Assembly: GCA_964504595.1 (NCBI GenBank) | Contig: CAZDEE010000006.1 | Location: forward strand, 1 to 64,000 | Origin: CAG-826 sp964504595 | GTDB taxonomy: Bacteria > Bacillota_I > Bacilli_A > RFN20 > CAG-826 | DNA length: 64,000 nucleotides | Direction of reading: 5' to 3' | Shown here: positions 27,047-36,690 of the stretch, piece by piece | How the letters are laid out: the number at the start of each line of letters is the position of its first letter | Numbering within the stretch: position 1 is the first letter of the stretch | Notes under the pieces: generated by a model | Told to the model about the DNA's origin: nothing | What the model saw: the letters and a program-made list of their open reading frames with translations, nothing else | Database searches by the model: none | Made by a program: the position numbers and the translations under genes

Positions 27047-29452
27047 TTATTTATGTATTGATTTCATGATACTAACTTCAATTAATTCAATTGATGCCGT
27101 TCCATTTTCAATAAATACTTCACTTAAATTTGTAATATGATCACCAGTATAACTTCTTGTTGAAATCGTCTTATAATTATTAAAGAAACCTTCAATCATC
27201 GAACGATCCACAAATAATTCCATAGTTATACTTGAGTCACTTAAGCTACCTTCAAAAATTCCATCTGTTAAAGCAGAATTGTTTTTATTTAATTTCGTAT
27301 CTGCGCCAATAACTTTTCGACCATTATCATAATAGTATTTTGTATATTCTTCTTTATTTTCGGTCATTCTAGTTTTAACGCCAACAACTGCATTTTCACT
27401 CATATTAGTAAACTTTACTTTAATGTAAAGCATATCCGATTTAATTTTAGCTAATTGCTTATTAACTGTCTCTGCATCACTATTTTCAATAAATATCTTT
27501 TGTTCTTTTAAGCTATCTAATGCCGCAACTGGTTTAATATGTAAATCTTTGTCCTCTCCTAGATAAATATGACGAGCTAATCCAACACAATGTGCCCATC
27601 CAGAAGCAGCTAAATATTTAGAATCTCTTTGATCTTGCATAATCGAGAAAATAGTGGCTAAACCTGTATTTGGATCAATAAACCCACTAGGACCTGTAAA
27701 AACATTTCTTCCGTAATCCATTCTTCTAGCCGCTCCTTGCCAATCAGGAGTAAAGCGGTATGTTGATTTATTAAATGTACCAATCCAATATACAATATTG
27801 TTATCTGCAGTATCAGCAGGTGCAGGTGAAATAATCAATACATATTTGCCTGTTGCTTTTCCGTTTTCATCACTTAATGGGAGTATAACTGGAAGTTCCC
27901 AAGTTCTGCCATAATTACTCGTTTGTTCTTTCCAATCATATAGCATTCCTCTATAAGTCCAATTATGAAGTGGATCTTTTTGATTCATTGAAGATGTATA
28001 TAATAAAACGCAACCTCTTCCTTGCGCTGATACACTTGAACCAACCGCTAAATAATATGTGTCATTTTCAATCCAAACATGAGCATCTCTAAATTCTCCT
28101 GCTTTACCTTGTCCAGACTTTTGTTCAATCGCTAATTTATCACTAACTTCCCATTCTGTTAAATATGGGTCGCTTGGATCTTTTGGGGTTGCTAAACCAA
28201 TATTTTGATTTGAAACCATACCAGGATGAGCATAATTACCGGCAGTGAATAACAATACAGGTACATTATCCACTCCATTAACAGTAGCGTATGTTGAACC
28301 ACCAGACCAGACACCATCAGGACAAACGGTTCCTTTTGTTGGAACTATTGCTTCCTTAATTGGTTTCCAATTTACCATATCTTCACTTACTAAGTGTCCC
28401 CACGCAATGCCTGCTGCTGAATTAAAATAAGGACCTAAAATATTAAATTGGAAGAATAAATGATAAATGCCTTTATAATATATCGGAGCGTGAGGTTCAT
28501 TCATCCAATGTTGATATGGGCCTCCATGAAATTGTGTTTTATAAACATCATCTGTTAAAGCATCTTGAAGCCAAATATCAGAAAATGCGATTTCATTTGC
28601 TTTTCCATCTACGGTATAAAAATTATAATAATCCTTAATATCACTATTTGATAAAACTGTCTTATATAAACGGATATCATCTAATAATCCACTTACAACT
28701 GCTTGTGTACATGAACCACTAGATCTTGAAATGTTATTTTTTCCTACTAAAAGAGGCATATCAGGTATTTGAATACTACTTCCAACAGGAATTTCTTTTA
28801 CATTAACAATCTTACCATTCATATAAAGAGATATTTTTCCATTTATTCCATCAAATGTAGCGGTTATATGATTCCATTCATATTTTGATAGTGGTGTACC
28901 TTCATCCCATATTTCTACCCATGAATTTCCTAAACCACATTGGAAAGTCCATGCACCTTCACGATGATAGCCAAATATCATTCCCATCGAATACGAATCA
29001 TCCCGATAATATTGTGAAACAATACCTGTTAAATTTTCACTATCGTTACTTACTGCATTAATATCATCCCAATCATACGCTCTTGGAGCTACCCAAGCGC
29101 TAATCGAGAATTGACTGCCTCCAACAGCTATTTCCGATGAATCATATGTTATCCATGTTGAATATCCATCAAAAAGTAAAGCTCCATTAACTGCTCCATG
29201 TTCCTTCCATAAAACATCAGTTGGCTTCGTACTTAAAGTATCAGAATCCAAAATGGCATATGATACAGATTTTGCTTGATGTTTTTTAGTCGCATCATTA
29301 ACCATCGTTCCTTTTTGCTCATCAAAAGTTAAATGTAATTCTAATGAATCTTTGTTTGGATCTGCATAGTTCTGTGATGGTTTATTACCACAGCCAGATA
29401 AAACTATCGATAACGGTATAGATAAACATAATAATTTATTTAAAAGTTTCAT
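27047..29452 (-). CDS. Secreted LamG-GH32 lipoprotein with altered nucleophile motif
   Basis: 801 aa with lipobox LSGC. Residues about 35-280 form a LamG/concanavalin-like domain (LELHLTFDEQKGT; FDGYSTWITY; FSISAWVAP; LLDDIRLYKTVLSNSDIKDY). A GH32 catalytic domain follows, but the usual WMNDPNG is WMNEPHAP, so Glu319 stands where the nucleophile Asp should be. The other two positions are FRDAH (Asp456) and WELP (Glu519), instead of FRDP and ECP. HLFFQFN and IAWGHLVSED are intact. The set looks like a distinct GH32 branch and not a decayed enzyme. Substrate unknown; context says fructan. It follows the permease genes. Confidence 0.88.
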   Translation of the reverse strand: MKLLNKLLCLSIPLSIVLSGCGNKPSQNYADPNKDSLELHLTFDEQKGTMVNDATKKHQAKSVSYAILDSDTLSTKPTDVLWKEHGAVNGALLFDGYSTWITYDSSEIAVGGSQFSISAWVAPRAYDWDDINAVSNDSENLTGIVSQYYRDDSYSMGMIFGYHREGAWTFQCGLGNSWVEIWDEGTPLSKYEWNHITATFDGINGKISLYMNGKIVNVKEIPVGSSIQIPDMPLLVGKNNISRSSGSCTQAVVSGLLDDIRLYKTVLSNSDIKDYYNFYTVDGKANEIAFSDIWLQDALTDDVYKTQFHGGPYQHWMNEPHAPIYYKGIYHLFFQFNILGPYFNSAAGIAWGHLVSEDMVNWKPIKEAIVPTKGTVCPDGVWSGGSTYATVNGVDNVPVLLFTAGNYAHPGMVSNQNIGLATPKDPSDPYLTEWEVSDKLAIEQKSGQGKAGEFRDAHVWIENDTYYLAVGSSVSAQGRGCVLLYTSSMNQKDPLHNWTYRGMLYDWKEQTSNYGRTWELPVILPLSDENGKATGKYVLIISPAPADTADNNIVYWIGTFNKSTYRFTPDWQGAARRMDYGRNVFTGPSGFIDPNTGLATIFSIMQDQRDSKYLAASGWAHCVGLARHIYLGEDKDLHIKPVAALDSLKEQKIFIENSDAETVNKQLAKIKSDMLYIKVKFTNMSENAVVGVKTRMTENKEEYTKYYYDNGRKVIGADTKLNKNNSALTDGIFEGSLSDSSITMELFVDRSMIEGFFNNYKTISTRSYTGDHITNLSEVFIENGTASIELIEVSIMKSIHK

Positions 29453-29465
29453 TATTTTTTCTCCT

Positions 29466-30386
29466 TTACTTTAATCCGGTAAAACTTACACCTTCAACAA
29501 TATATTTCTGCGCAAAAATATAAACTAATGCGATTGGAATAGTTGAGAAAGTTAACGCCGCCATAACAACTGAAATATCTCGTGGTGTATAGGTATTAAC
29601 AAGTTGTAAAAATACTTGTAATGGTTGCTTCGCCGGATCAACGAACATCAATTGAGCAAATATGTATTCATTCCATTGACCCATAAATGTAAAGATAGCA
29701 ACAGTGGCAAATATTGGTTTTGATAAAGGAAGAATCATTTTAAAATAAATTCCTAATCGTGAACATCCATCGATTCTGGCTGCTTCTTCAATTTCAATCG
29801 GCATACTTAAGAAAAATTGTCTAAACATATATATGTACATTAACGAACACATCGATGGAAGCAAATAGCCAATAACACTTGTTGTCTCTCCTAATAGCCC
29901 TAACTTATATAAAATGACATAGAGAGGAACAATTGAAGTTTCAATTGGAACAATCATTAATAAGATAATAATTGTTCTCATTACTTTTGAACCAGGAAAT
30001 CTAAATCTTGCTAGTGCGTATCCTGCAAAAGAATTTATTAATAAAACTCCGACAATCGTAATTGCACAATAGACTATACTGTTAAGTATCGAACGTCCAA
30101 AGTGCTCAAATGAAGCAAATAAACTTCCATACGACTTAAACCATTGTGTCACATCCCATGTTGCGGGTAAAAAGGTCCATATCGAACTCATTTGTGCATT
30201 AACTTGTTCATGTGTTTTTAAAGAATTTGATACCATCCATAAAACTGGAAACAAGAATATAACACACAATATCGCTAGCCCTATAACAATAAAAATATTT
30301 CTAATAATCTTTTTTATAGCCTTTTTATTATCTTTTTTAGGTTTCTTTTTTATTTCTTGGATAATTATTTCATTCATAATGCTCAC
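29466..30386 (-). CDS. Sugar ABC transporter permease (MalG type)
   Basis: 306-aa inner-membrane component with six spans and the ATPase-coupling EAA loop EEAARIDGCSRLGIYFKMIL. The cytosolic N-terminus is very Lys-rich (IQEIKKKPKKDNKKAIKKII). It ends with the MalG-like YIVEGVSFTGLK. It overlaps nothing but abuts its MalF-type partner at 30387. Together they should import fructo-oligosaccharides or sucrose. Confidence 0.93.
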   Translation of the reverse strand: MSIMNEIIIQEIKKKPKKDNKKAIKKIIRNIFIVIGLAILCVIFLFPVLWMVSNSLKTHEQVNAQMSSIWTFLPATWDVTQWFKSYGSLFASFEHFGRSILNSIVYCAITIVGVLLINSFAGYALARFRFPGSKVMRTIIILLMIVPIETSIVPLYVILYKLGLLGETTSVIGYLLPSMCSLMYIYMFRQFFLSMPIEIEEAARIDGCSRLGIYFKMILPLSKPIFATVAIFTFMGQWNEYIFAQLMFVDPAKQPLQVFLQLVNTYTPRDISVVMAALTFSTIPIALVYIFAQKYIVEGVSFTGLK

Positions 30387-31388
30387 CTATGTATTAGACT
30401 CATCGCCTAAAACCTTTCTTAAAGTTAATGAAATAGAAGCAATTATAAAAGTAAAGATAAGCGCTAAAGCACTCGAATATCCAACATCACGATATTCAAT
30501 ACCTTGTTTATAAATGTAATACGACATTGTTATCGTAGAATCTAATGGACCTCCACCAGTCATAATCATCGGTTGAGTACATATTCTAAAGGCTCCAATG
30601 AGCATTGTAATTAAAATGAATACAAATGTCGGTTTTAAACTTGGCATTGTTATATGTACAAATTGGCTCCATTTACTCGCTCTATCAATTGATGCTGCTT
30701 CATATAATTCTTTAGGTATATTTTTTAGACCTGATAAGAATATGAGCATTTGATAACCTGCACCTTGCCATGCAGAAACAAAAACAATTACATGCATTGC
30801 TTCATTAGGAGAATCTAAAAACAACATTGGATTAGCGCCTATAGCTAAAAGCAAGGTATTAATTAATCCATCTTGGGTATTTAATAAATTCATCCATAGC
30901 ATAGAAGTGATTGCTAGAGATAACATAACTGGGCAGAAAAAAGCCCATCTTAAAAACGTATTTCCCCTTTTTATCTTATTTAAAATTAACGCTAAACCTA
31001 AAGACGTTCCTAATTGAAGTGGAACAACTTCCACAACAAATTGAAAGGTGTTTTTTAAAGCTTTACCAACCGTAGGATCAGCAAAAACACGTCTAAAATT
31101 TTCTAAACCATTAAATTGAACTCTATCAATTCTTAATAAATTTGCATCCGTGAATGCATATGATAAAGAAATAATAATTGGTAAAATGATAAAAATTAAG
31201 CCTAAAACAACTGCAGGAAGGCAAAATAGCCATCCAACAGTTGATTCTTCTTTCGAATAAGAATTACCAAAAACAACAATATTTCCACTTTTTCTATTTT
31301 TTGTAATTGGTTCAATATAATACTTATCGTTATCATTTAATGCGTTATCTTTCTTAAAAAGGCTAGTTAACTTATTAAAGAACTTCAT
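30387..31388 (-). CDS. Sugar ABC transporter permease (MalF type)
   Basis: 333-aa permease with six spans. The coupling loop reads KELYEAASIDRASKWSQFVH. The frame opens with GTG at 31394, but GGAGG is only two bases from it and 8 bases from the ATG at 31388, so the ATG is chosen. It lies 44 bases after the solute-binding protein and pairs with the downstream MalG-type gene. Confidence 0.93.
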   Translation of the reverse strand: MKFFNKLTSLFKKDNALNDNDKYYIEPITKNRKSGNIVVFGNSYSKEESTVGWLFCLPAVVLGLIFIILPIIISLSYAFTDANLLRIDRVQFNGLENFRRVFADPTVGKALKNTFQFVVEVVPLQLGTSLGLALILNKIKRGNTFLRWAFFCPVMLSLAITSMLWMNLLNTQDGLINTLLLAIGANPMLFLDSPNEAMHVIVFVSAWQGAGYQMLIFLSGLKNIPKELYEAASIDRASKWSQFVHITMPSLKPTFVFILITMLIGAFRICTQPMIMTGGGPLDSTITMSYYIYKQGIEYRDVGYSSALALIFTFIIASISLTLRKVLGDESNT

Positions 31389-31438
31389 CGGCACTACCTC
31401 CTATAAAGCAATTATTTTTTAATTGTTTATATTTCTTA

Positions 31439-32776
31439 TTAAGCCTTAGCAAGATCAACTTTTCTTGATTCTTCTTGAATTTTCTTTTCTAAGTTATAGT
31501 CTTTGACTTGATTCATATTTTTAATATATGACAAAATTGATTCATAACAATCCTTTAATTGAGGATATTTAACCATTTTTGGACGAGTTAAAGTATTCGC
31601 TAATAAATAGGTTGCTAATGACTTCATTGCCCCACTTTGGAAACTGCTCATTGTATTTAATAATTGTTTATGAGTTGGGAAAGTTCCAATAGCGTTGTGC
31701 ATCATTTCACTTGATTCTGCACCAGTTAAATACTTAACTACTTCAGTTGCAGCTTCTAAATCTTTAGAATCGCGTGTGACTGCAAATCCAAATGAACCAC
31801 ATGGTGTGGCAACTGTCTTACTTTTTTGACCAGCTTCATCTTCATAAACAGGATATGGCATAATATCATAATGTCCTTTAACGGCCGAAGAACCTTTTTC
31901 GATAGTTCTAGCATCCCAAGGTCCATAAATTTGGAATGGAATTAATTCATCAGCAAAAGCTGTTTCACTTGTTCCGGTATATGCCCAATCAGTAGTTTTA
32001 TCTTCAAAGAACATCTCTAATTGTTTAATTCCATTAACACTATTCTTTGATGTTAATGATGCTTCAACAGTTCCATCCTTTCCAAATGTTCCTCCTGCAC
32101 TATAAACAAGAGGTGAATATAAATACATATATCCATCGTCACCAAATCCTAAATTTAATTTAATTTGATATTTCTTATTAGCGGCTTTTAATTTTTTCAT
32201 TGCTTTAAAAACATCATTCCATGACCATGGATTTTCTAATGTTCCAAAATCTGCATCGGTATATCCAACTGATTTTAATAAATCTTTATTGTAATATAAT
32301 CCTGCAGGAGCTTCCATTCCGCTTAACGCATATAACTTATTATCAATAGTACTTTGTTCAATAACACTATTGATATAACTATCACGTTCTGTTTGAGAAA
32401 CATAAGTATCAATAGGTACAATAATCTCGGCGTTTGCTTTTGCTGAAATATCTGATGAATCAATAGCAATAACGTCTGGTAATTGGTGTGTAACTAATGC
32501 ACCTGTGATCTTCGTTTCGAGTGTAGCGCCATAGAATTCAACACTCATACGAATAATACGTCCATCAGCAGTTTTCTTTTCTAAATTATTAAAGTTATTA
32601 GCTATTTGCTTATAAACTTTACCTTCTGGTTCTTCGCTGCTTTTATGAACCCATACTTTAATAATTTTGATGCCATTTCCACCAGCATTAGAGTCGCTAT
32701 TACTTCCTCCACAGCCAGTTAAAGCGAATCCTGTTGCTAATGATAATAAGAACGCTTTTAAAAATTTGTTTTTCAT
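31439..32776 (-). CDS. Extracellular sugar-binding lipoprotein (family 1)
   Basis: 445-aa substrate-binding protein. The signal ends in lipobox LTGC (Cys22). The family 1 fold is recognisable from IIKVWVHKSSEEPEGKVYKQ, GLYYNKDLLKSVGY, WSWNDVFKAMKKL and IYGPWDARTIEKGSS. As the first gene of the fructan operon it should capture the products of the GH32 enzymes for the two permeases. Preceded by AAGGAG and by an operator-bearing promoter. Confidence 0.93.
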   Translation of the reverse strand: MKNKFLKAFLLSLATGFALTGCGGSNSDSNAGGNGIKIIKVWVHKSSEEPEGKVYKQIANNFNNLEKKTADGRIIRMSVEFYGATLETKITGALVTHQLPDVIAIDSSDISAKANAEIIVPIDTYVSQTERDSYINSVIEQSTIDNKLYALSGMEAPAGLYYNKDLLKSVGYTDADFGTLENPWSWNDVFKAMKKLKAANKKYQIKLNLGFGDDGYMYLYSPLVYSAGGTFGKDGTVEASLTSKNSVNGIKQLEMFFEDKTTDWAYTGTSETAFADELIPFQIYGPWDARTIEKGSSAVKGHYDIMPYPVYEDEAGQKSKTVATPCGSFGFAVTRDSKDLEAATEVVKYLTGAESSEMMHNAIGTFPTHKQLLNTMSSFQSGAMKSLATYLLANTLTRPKMVKYPQLKDCYESILSYIKNMNQVKDYNLEKKIQEESRKVDLAKA

Positions 32777-32796
32777 AAAAAATACTCCTTTTAGTG

Positions 32797-32810
32797 TGGG
32801 AAGGTTCCCA
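32797..32810. promoter_or_regulatory. Palindrome in the leader of the fructan operon
   Basis: TGGGAA-GG-TTCCCA, a perfect inverted repeat just downstream of the predicted start point and about 20 bases before the solute-binding gene. It lacks the CG centre of LacI operators. It could be a second operator or an RNA hairpin. Confidence 0.4.
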
Positions 32811-32817
32811 TATTAAA

Positions 32818-32846
32818 AGTGTATATTGTGTAAGCGCTTTTGTCAA
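32818..32846 (-). promoter_or_regulatory. Promoter of the fructan operon
   Basis: Minus strand TTGACA at 32841-32846. The -10 is TACACT at 32818-32823 with a 17-base spacer (TATACA, two bases nearer, is an alternative). The spacer contains the operator described in the next entry. Confidence 0.7.
32829..32845. promoter_or_regulatory. LacI-type operator within the fructan promoter
   Basis: TGTAAGCGCTTTTGTCA, centred on the perfect palindrome AAGCGCTT. It lies between the -35 and -10, a position that should let a bound repressor block polymerase. The LacI protein encoded in the operon (18512-19474) is the natural candidate. It departs from the Bacillus cre consensus at several positions, though CcpA binding is not excluded. 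Confidence 0.6.
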
Positions 32847-32914
32847 TATTCTTATGTAGCTTTTTTTTAAATTTTTGAACAAACTTTATAATATTGTCTA
32901 TTTTTTAAGTATAA

Positions 32915-32964
32915 AGCAAAAAAACTATTAAGTTTTGGATATCAAACCCATACCTTAATAGTTT
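32915..32964 (-). terminator. Terminator after the anchored surface protein
   Basis: An 11-bp stem (AAACTATTAAG with CTTAATAGTTT) with a 21-base loop that holds its own small TTTG/CAAA stem, followed on the minus strand by T7. It separates the beta-glucan locus from the fructan operon promoter. Confidence 0.8.
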
Positions 32965-32985
32965 ATTTTATAAATTATTTAATAA

Positions 32986-34977
32986 TTAGCAATATTTCTT
33001 TTTATTTAAGAAGTAATATCCTGCAATCGCGGCTAATCCTAATAAACCAACGACTAAGATAATTGAAATATTATTTGATGAAACAAAGCTATTTAATAAT
33101 GATGCTTCGCTTTTTGTTGCTTCACGAGCATTAATTGTTTCCATATACGCTAACTTATCGCCTAAAGAAACTGTCTCTGATAAACTTGTATCATCTTTAT
33201 TTGCTTTGCAGTTAATAACAATACTATCGAAAATATTTTGTTTATCTGTAGATAATTCATTATAACGATTTCTATAATCAGCAGCTTTAGAATAATCATT
33301 ACATGTATCAGCTGAAATTACTTCAGAAATTAATTTAAATGTCTCTTCTTGAGCAATTCTATTAATACTAACAATAATAGCGGAATTAATTACTGCTTCA
33401 CCATCTTTATTGCTAATAGCGCCATAAACAACAACATCATCTTTTCTATTTAATCTATTAGTCATATCAGCATATGTTGTATCTAATAAACTAGAACTTA
33501 TAACATCAATTTCGTTTCCTTCTAAATCAACAAAAGAGAAAGCTCCATTTGTTTCATCTGTAATTTCAAGAACATTACCATTTAAGAAATACCTATCAGA
33601 TGTTGATTCACCATTTGTAGATGGCATCAAATCACTAGCGGCAGCATTAGTAATTGATGGGAATCTATTTGGTTGATATGCATTATCCACGATTGTAATA
33701 TTTTGTGTATAAATAGTGCTATCTATTGTATAAGTAACATTAAATATAAATGTAAATCCTTGGTCAAATCCTTGTTCAACTGTAAAATATAACTTTCCAT
33801 TTTGTTGAATATATTCAACCTTATTTGGTTCTTTCATCATATTATCTTTAGCATAGCCAAATTGTGTAGATTCAAATAAAACAGCAGTTATAGTAAAATC
33901 ATCTAATGAGATATTTGGTTTATCCTTTAAATAAACAAATATTCCCGCACCTTCCATTCTTGTTTGAGATTCATCAATCGCTATTGGTCTTTCAACTAAG
34001 TCTAACGTATTAAGCAATCTTTCATATTCTGCTTCCGCATCTCTTAAAGTTTCATAGTTTGTAACTCTAGATTTTAATGAATCATCTAATTTATTATATT
34101 CATCTCTTGCTGCATCAATTTTCGCCTTACATTCTTTTGTTAATTCAACAGTTCCAATTGCGTTTATTTTTTCTTCAACACTAGCTATAATTTCTTCATT
34201 TGTTTCATGATTACAATCGACAGATTCAACAGTACATTCATTTGTGTATACACCACCAGATATAATCATAGTGAGTTTAAAGTCACCATTATCTGTATGT
34301 AAGATTATTGATACATTTCTATTTGATTCTGCTCCTGTAACAATATTAACTTCTAAGTACTCTGCAGTTAAAGTAGGTTTATCAATATGATCAACAGAAC
34401 CTACTGAAACACTGCAGTCTTCTCTTGTTGGTGCTTTTGTAACTTTATATTCATTAGATTTCCATGTAAATTTAAAATGATTTGCTGCACCACTAGTTGC
34501 TTTAGCTTCTACTGTATAATATTCATTTTCGGAAGGTGTATTTCCTGATTCCTCTGAACCGCTAGATGATGCGATTACAAAGCTATTGTTAATAATAACA
34601 TAATCAGAATCTTCATACTCACCATTTCCTACTGCTTTAGCTTGAACTTTATATGTTCCTGCTGCCAATGAGCCTAAGCAAGTTATTGTTCCACCATTAG
34701 TGATATCTTGTTCAGCTTTAACAACATCATTAGAGTCTAAGAATTGAATATGATACCCTGATGCATTAGCAACTGCCGCACAAGCAAAGTTATAACCGCC
34801 TTCAGGAAGAGGATTCATAACACCACCAACAATATTAGAAAGTTTATTCCCGGCAGCACGTGCAACAATATTATCGACTTTAGAGTTAGACTTATTATCA
34901 TGAGCAACTAATCCACTTCCAAATATCATCGCACCAACGGCAAAGAACATTGAAAGTCTTCGAAATAATTTTTTCAT
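32986..34977 (-). CDS. Modular surface protein with C-terminal membrane anchor
   Basis: 663 aa, function unknown. Signal peptide at residues 1-25 (FFAVGAMIFGSGLVAHD). A fibronectin III-like domain at about 42-135 (GYHIQFLDSNDVV; AAGTYKVQAKAVGNGEYEDS) is nearly the same as one in the lipoprotein at 48511-50644. A helical stretch follows near 255-320, then a module at about 330-435 (AIDESQTRMEGAGIFVYLKD) that matches the C-terminal module of that same lipoprotein. It ends in a hydrophobic span (IILVVGLLGLAAIAGYYFL) and NKKKYC, with no LPXTG. The setting next to GH16 enzymes suggests glucan binding or display at the surface; this is inference. Confidence 0.75.
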   Translation of the reverse strand: MKKLFRRLSMFFAVGAMIFGSGLVAHDNKSNSKVDNIVARAAGNKLSNIVGGVMNPLPEGGYNFACAAVANASGYHIQFLDSNDVVKAEQDITNGGTITCLGSLAAGTYKVQAKAVGNGEYEDSDYVIINNSFVIASSSGSEESGNTPSENEYYTVEAKATSGAANHFKFTWKSNEYKVTKAPTREDCSVSVGSVDHIDKPTLTAEYLEVNIVTGAESNRNVSIILHTDNGDFKLTMIISGGVYTNECTVESVDCNHETNEEIIASVEEKINAIGTVELTKECKAKIDAARDEYNKLDDSLKSRVTNYETLRDAEAEYERLLNTLDLVERPIAIDESQTRMEGAGIFVYLKDKPNISLDDFTITAVLFESTQFGYAKDNMMKEPNKVEYIQQNGKLYFTVEQGFDQGFTFIFNVTYTIDSTIYTQNITIVDNAYQPNRFPSITNAAASDLMPSTNGESTSDRYFLNGNVLEITDETNGAFSFVDLEGNEIDVISSSLLDTTYADMTNRLNRKDDVVVYGAISNKDGEAVINSAIIVSINRIAQEETFKLISEVISADTCNDYSKAADYRNRYNELSTDKQNIFDSIVINCKANKDDTSLSETVSLGDKLAYMETINAREATKSEASLLNSFVSSNNISIILVVGLLGLAAIAGYYFLNKKKYC

Positions 34978-35290
34978 TTATCTTTCCTCCTTTTTTATCT
35001 AAATAAAAGAAAAATTATTTTTGTATTTGAATTGATTTTATATATTTTAATAAGCGTTCTGCATATTAAATGTAAATCAATTCTTTTTATTATTAACTTT
35101 CACATGATTTCTAATAGTTGCATATAAAGTCTTAATTTCTTTCCATTAAATTAATATTTAATTCCTTTTAAATCTTTTATTTAGATACTTAAGGAACTAT
35201 AGCTTTAAAAGAAGAAAAACTTTTATCTATTAAAACTTAACCTGTGAAAATGAATAAACATAAATTAGATATCAATAAAAAGTAATCACT
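34978..35290. other. Intergenic region without a gene
   Basis: 313 bases, strongly AT-rich. On the minus strand it must hold the promoter for the anchored protein at 34977; TTTACA with a 17-base spacer to TTATTA near 35050-35075 is a weak candidate. GAATTGATTT (35029-35038) and AAATCAATTC (35074-35083) form a spaced inverted repeat around that candidate. A hairpin at 35271-35298 overlaps the stop of the GH16 gene. I see no reading frame worth calling. Confidence 0.6.
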
Positions 35291-35298
35291 TTATTGAT
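35271..35298 (-). terminator. Hairpin at the end of the CBM-GH16 gene
   Basis: ATCAATAAAGT can pair with ACTTTTTATTGAT, an 11-bp stem with a two-base bulge and GATT loop, across the stop codon. No T run follows, so termination is uncertain. Confidence 0.35.
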
Positions 35299-36688
35299 AA
35301 ACACGTACATAGTCGACTGACATGGTCATTGGGAAGTTATTTCCAATATTAAATCCAGGTAAGTTACCACCTACAGCAACATTTAAAATGAAATAGAAAT
35401 CTTTATTAAAGCAATCTTTACCTGTTGTATCAAAAATATAATGTAAGATATCATCATGATAGAATCTCATTTCTTTTTCTGTCCATAAGAATCCATATGT
35501 ATGATATTCAGTTCTATTTCCAACATCGATTGAAGAAGAACCATGAAAAGCATGTTCTTTACCTTCATTCCAATGAAGTGTGGAAAAGAAACAGGAATTA
35601 TAGTTAATAGCCTCCATAATATCGATTTCACCACAATATGGCCAAGGTGTACTATCAACATTTGCGCCTAACATCCAAAATGCTGGCCAAATTCCCGCCA
35701 TCGCAGGTAAAGCTAATCTTGCTTCTAGATAACCATATTTAGTTTGATATTTACCTTTCGATATTATTTTCGCGGATGTATAGGAACTTCCATTATATTT
35801 TTCCTTAAGCGCAGTTATTTTTAATGAGCCATTACTAACTGAGCAATTTTCTTGTCTAGAAGTATAATATTGTTGTTCATTATTACCCCAACCCCAATCA
35901 CCAGTACCTATATCATAAGACCATTTAGATTGATCTAAAGATGTCCCATTAAATTCATCCGACCACGCTAAAGCTAAATCATACTTTGTTTTTGGTGGAT
36001 CATCATATGTTCCATCTAAGTCAATTGAAGAATTACTCTTTTCCTTATAGCCTTTTAAAGAAACATTAGAAATTGTAATTGTGTGATCTGAATCAGTTGT
36101 GCCATTAACATTTCCTAACATAAACCCATATAAATAAGTGCTTGTATAAGAAATAAGTACTTCTGTATTAATAACACATTCTTCATTTGCAGTTAATGTA
36201 ATAGTTTTATTTACTGGAGTAGGATCATAAGAAGTATCTTGTTGAATCAGAAATTGAATATCTCTATTAATGCTTGATGTAACCGCAAATGATATTGAAT
36301 ATTTATAATTTTCTTTTAAAATAATTCCGTTCTGTAATATTTGATTTGACCAATTATTTTCAGCTCCTGAATTATTAACATTCAACTTAATAACTTTATT
36401 GCCATTGCTTATTACATCTAATTTTTGCTTTGACTCATGGAATATTGTCCAAGAGGCTAAAGAATTAAAATCATTATTCACCAATAATTCTTCGATTTTT
36501 AACGTTTCTCCTACAGATGATGTTGTATTTGAACTTTGACTAACATTTGAAGTAGTATTAGTAATAAGTTCTGTTGAAGGTAATGAAGTAAAATCATCTC
36601 TACTAGATAAACCATTACCAAAATTAAAATCAATCGTACAAGAAGAAAGTAATAACATTGTAGTTAATAATAAAATTCTTTTTTTCAT
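35291..36688 (-). CDS. Secreted GH16 beta-glucanase lipoprotein with CBM4/9-like domain
   Basis: 465 aa. Lipobox LLSSC, then a Ser/Thr-rich linker. Residues about 70-215 resemble a CBM4/9-type jelly roll (LLVNNDFNSLASW; ENYKYSISFAVTSS; HTITISNVSLKG). The GH16 domain begins LAWSDEFNGTSLDQSKW. The catalytic motif is EIDIME with Glu354 as nucleophile, Asp356 and Glu359 as acid/base; the extra Met bulge is typical of laminarinase-type enzymes. Trp-rich GIWPAFWMLG and the closing SVDYVRVYQ also fit. It should be an endo-beta-1,3-glucanase at the cell surface. It is the last gene of the beta-glucan run from 46722, two bases after the ATPase. Confidence 0.92.
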   Translation of the reverse strand: MKKRILLLTTMLLLSSCTIDFNFGNGLSSRDDFTSLPSTELITNTTSNVSQSSNTTSSVGETLKIEELLVNNDFNSLASWTIFHESKQKLDVISNGNKVIKLNVNNSGAENNWSNQILQNGIILKENYKYSISFAVTSSINRDIQFLIQQDTSYDPTPVNKTITLTANEECVINTEVLISYTSTYLYGFMLGNVNGTTDSDHTITISNVSLKGYKEKSNSSIDLDGTYDDPPKTKYDLALAWSDEFNGTSLDQSKWSYDIGTGDWGWGNNEQQYYTSRQENCSVSNGSLKITALKEKYNGSSYTSAKIISKGKYQTKYGYLEARLALPAMAGIWPAFWMLGANVDSTPWPYCGEIDIMEAINYNSCFFSTLHWNEGKEHAFHGSSSIDVGNRTEYHTYGFLWTEKEMRFYHDDILHYIFDTTGKDCFNKDFYFILNVAVGGNLPGFNIGNNFPMTMSVDYVRVYQ

Positions 36689-36690
36689 AA

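Noticed and set aside
27047..29452. LamG-GH32 gene as a pseudogene because of the altered motif
   Set aside because: The frame is intact over 801 codons and all three catalytic positions stay acidic.
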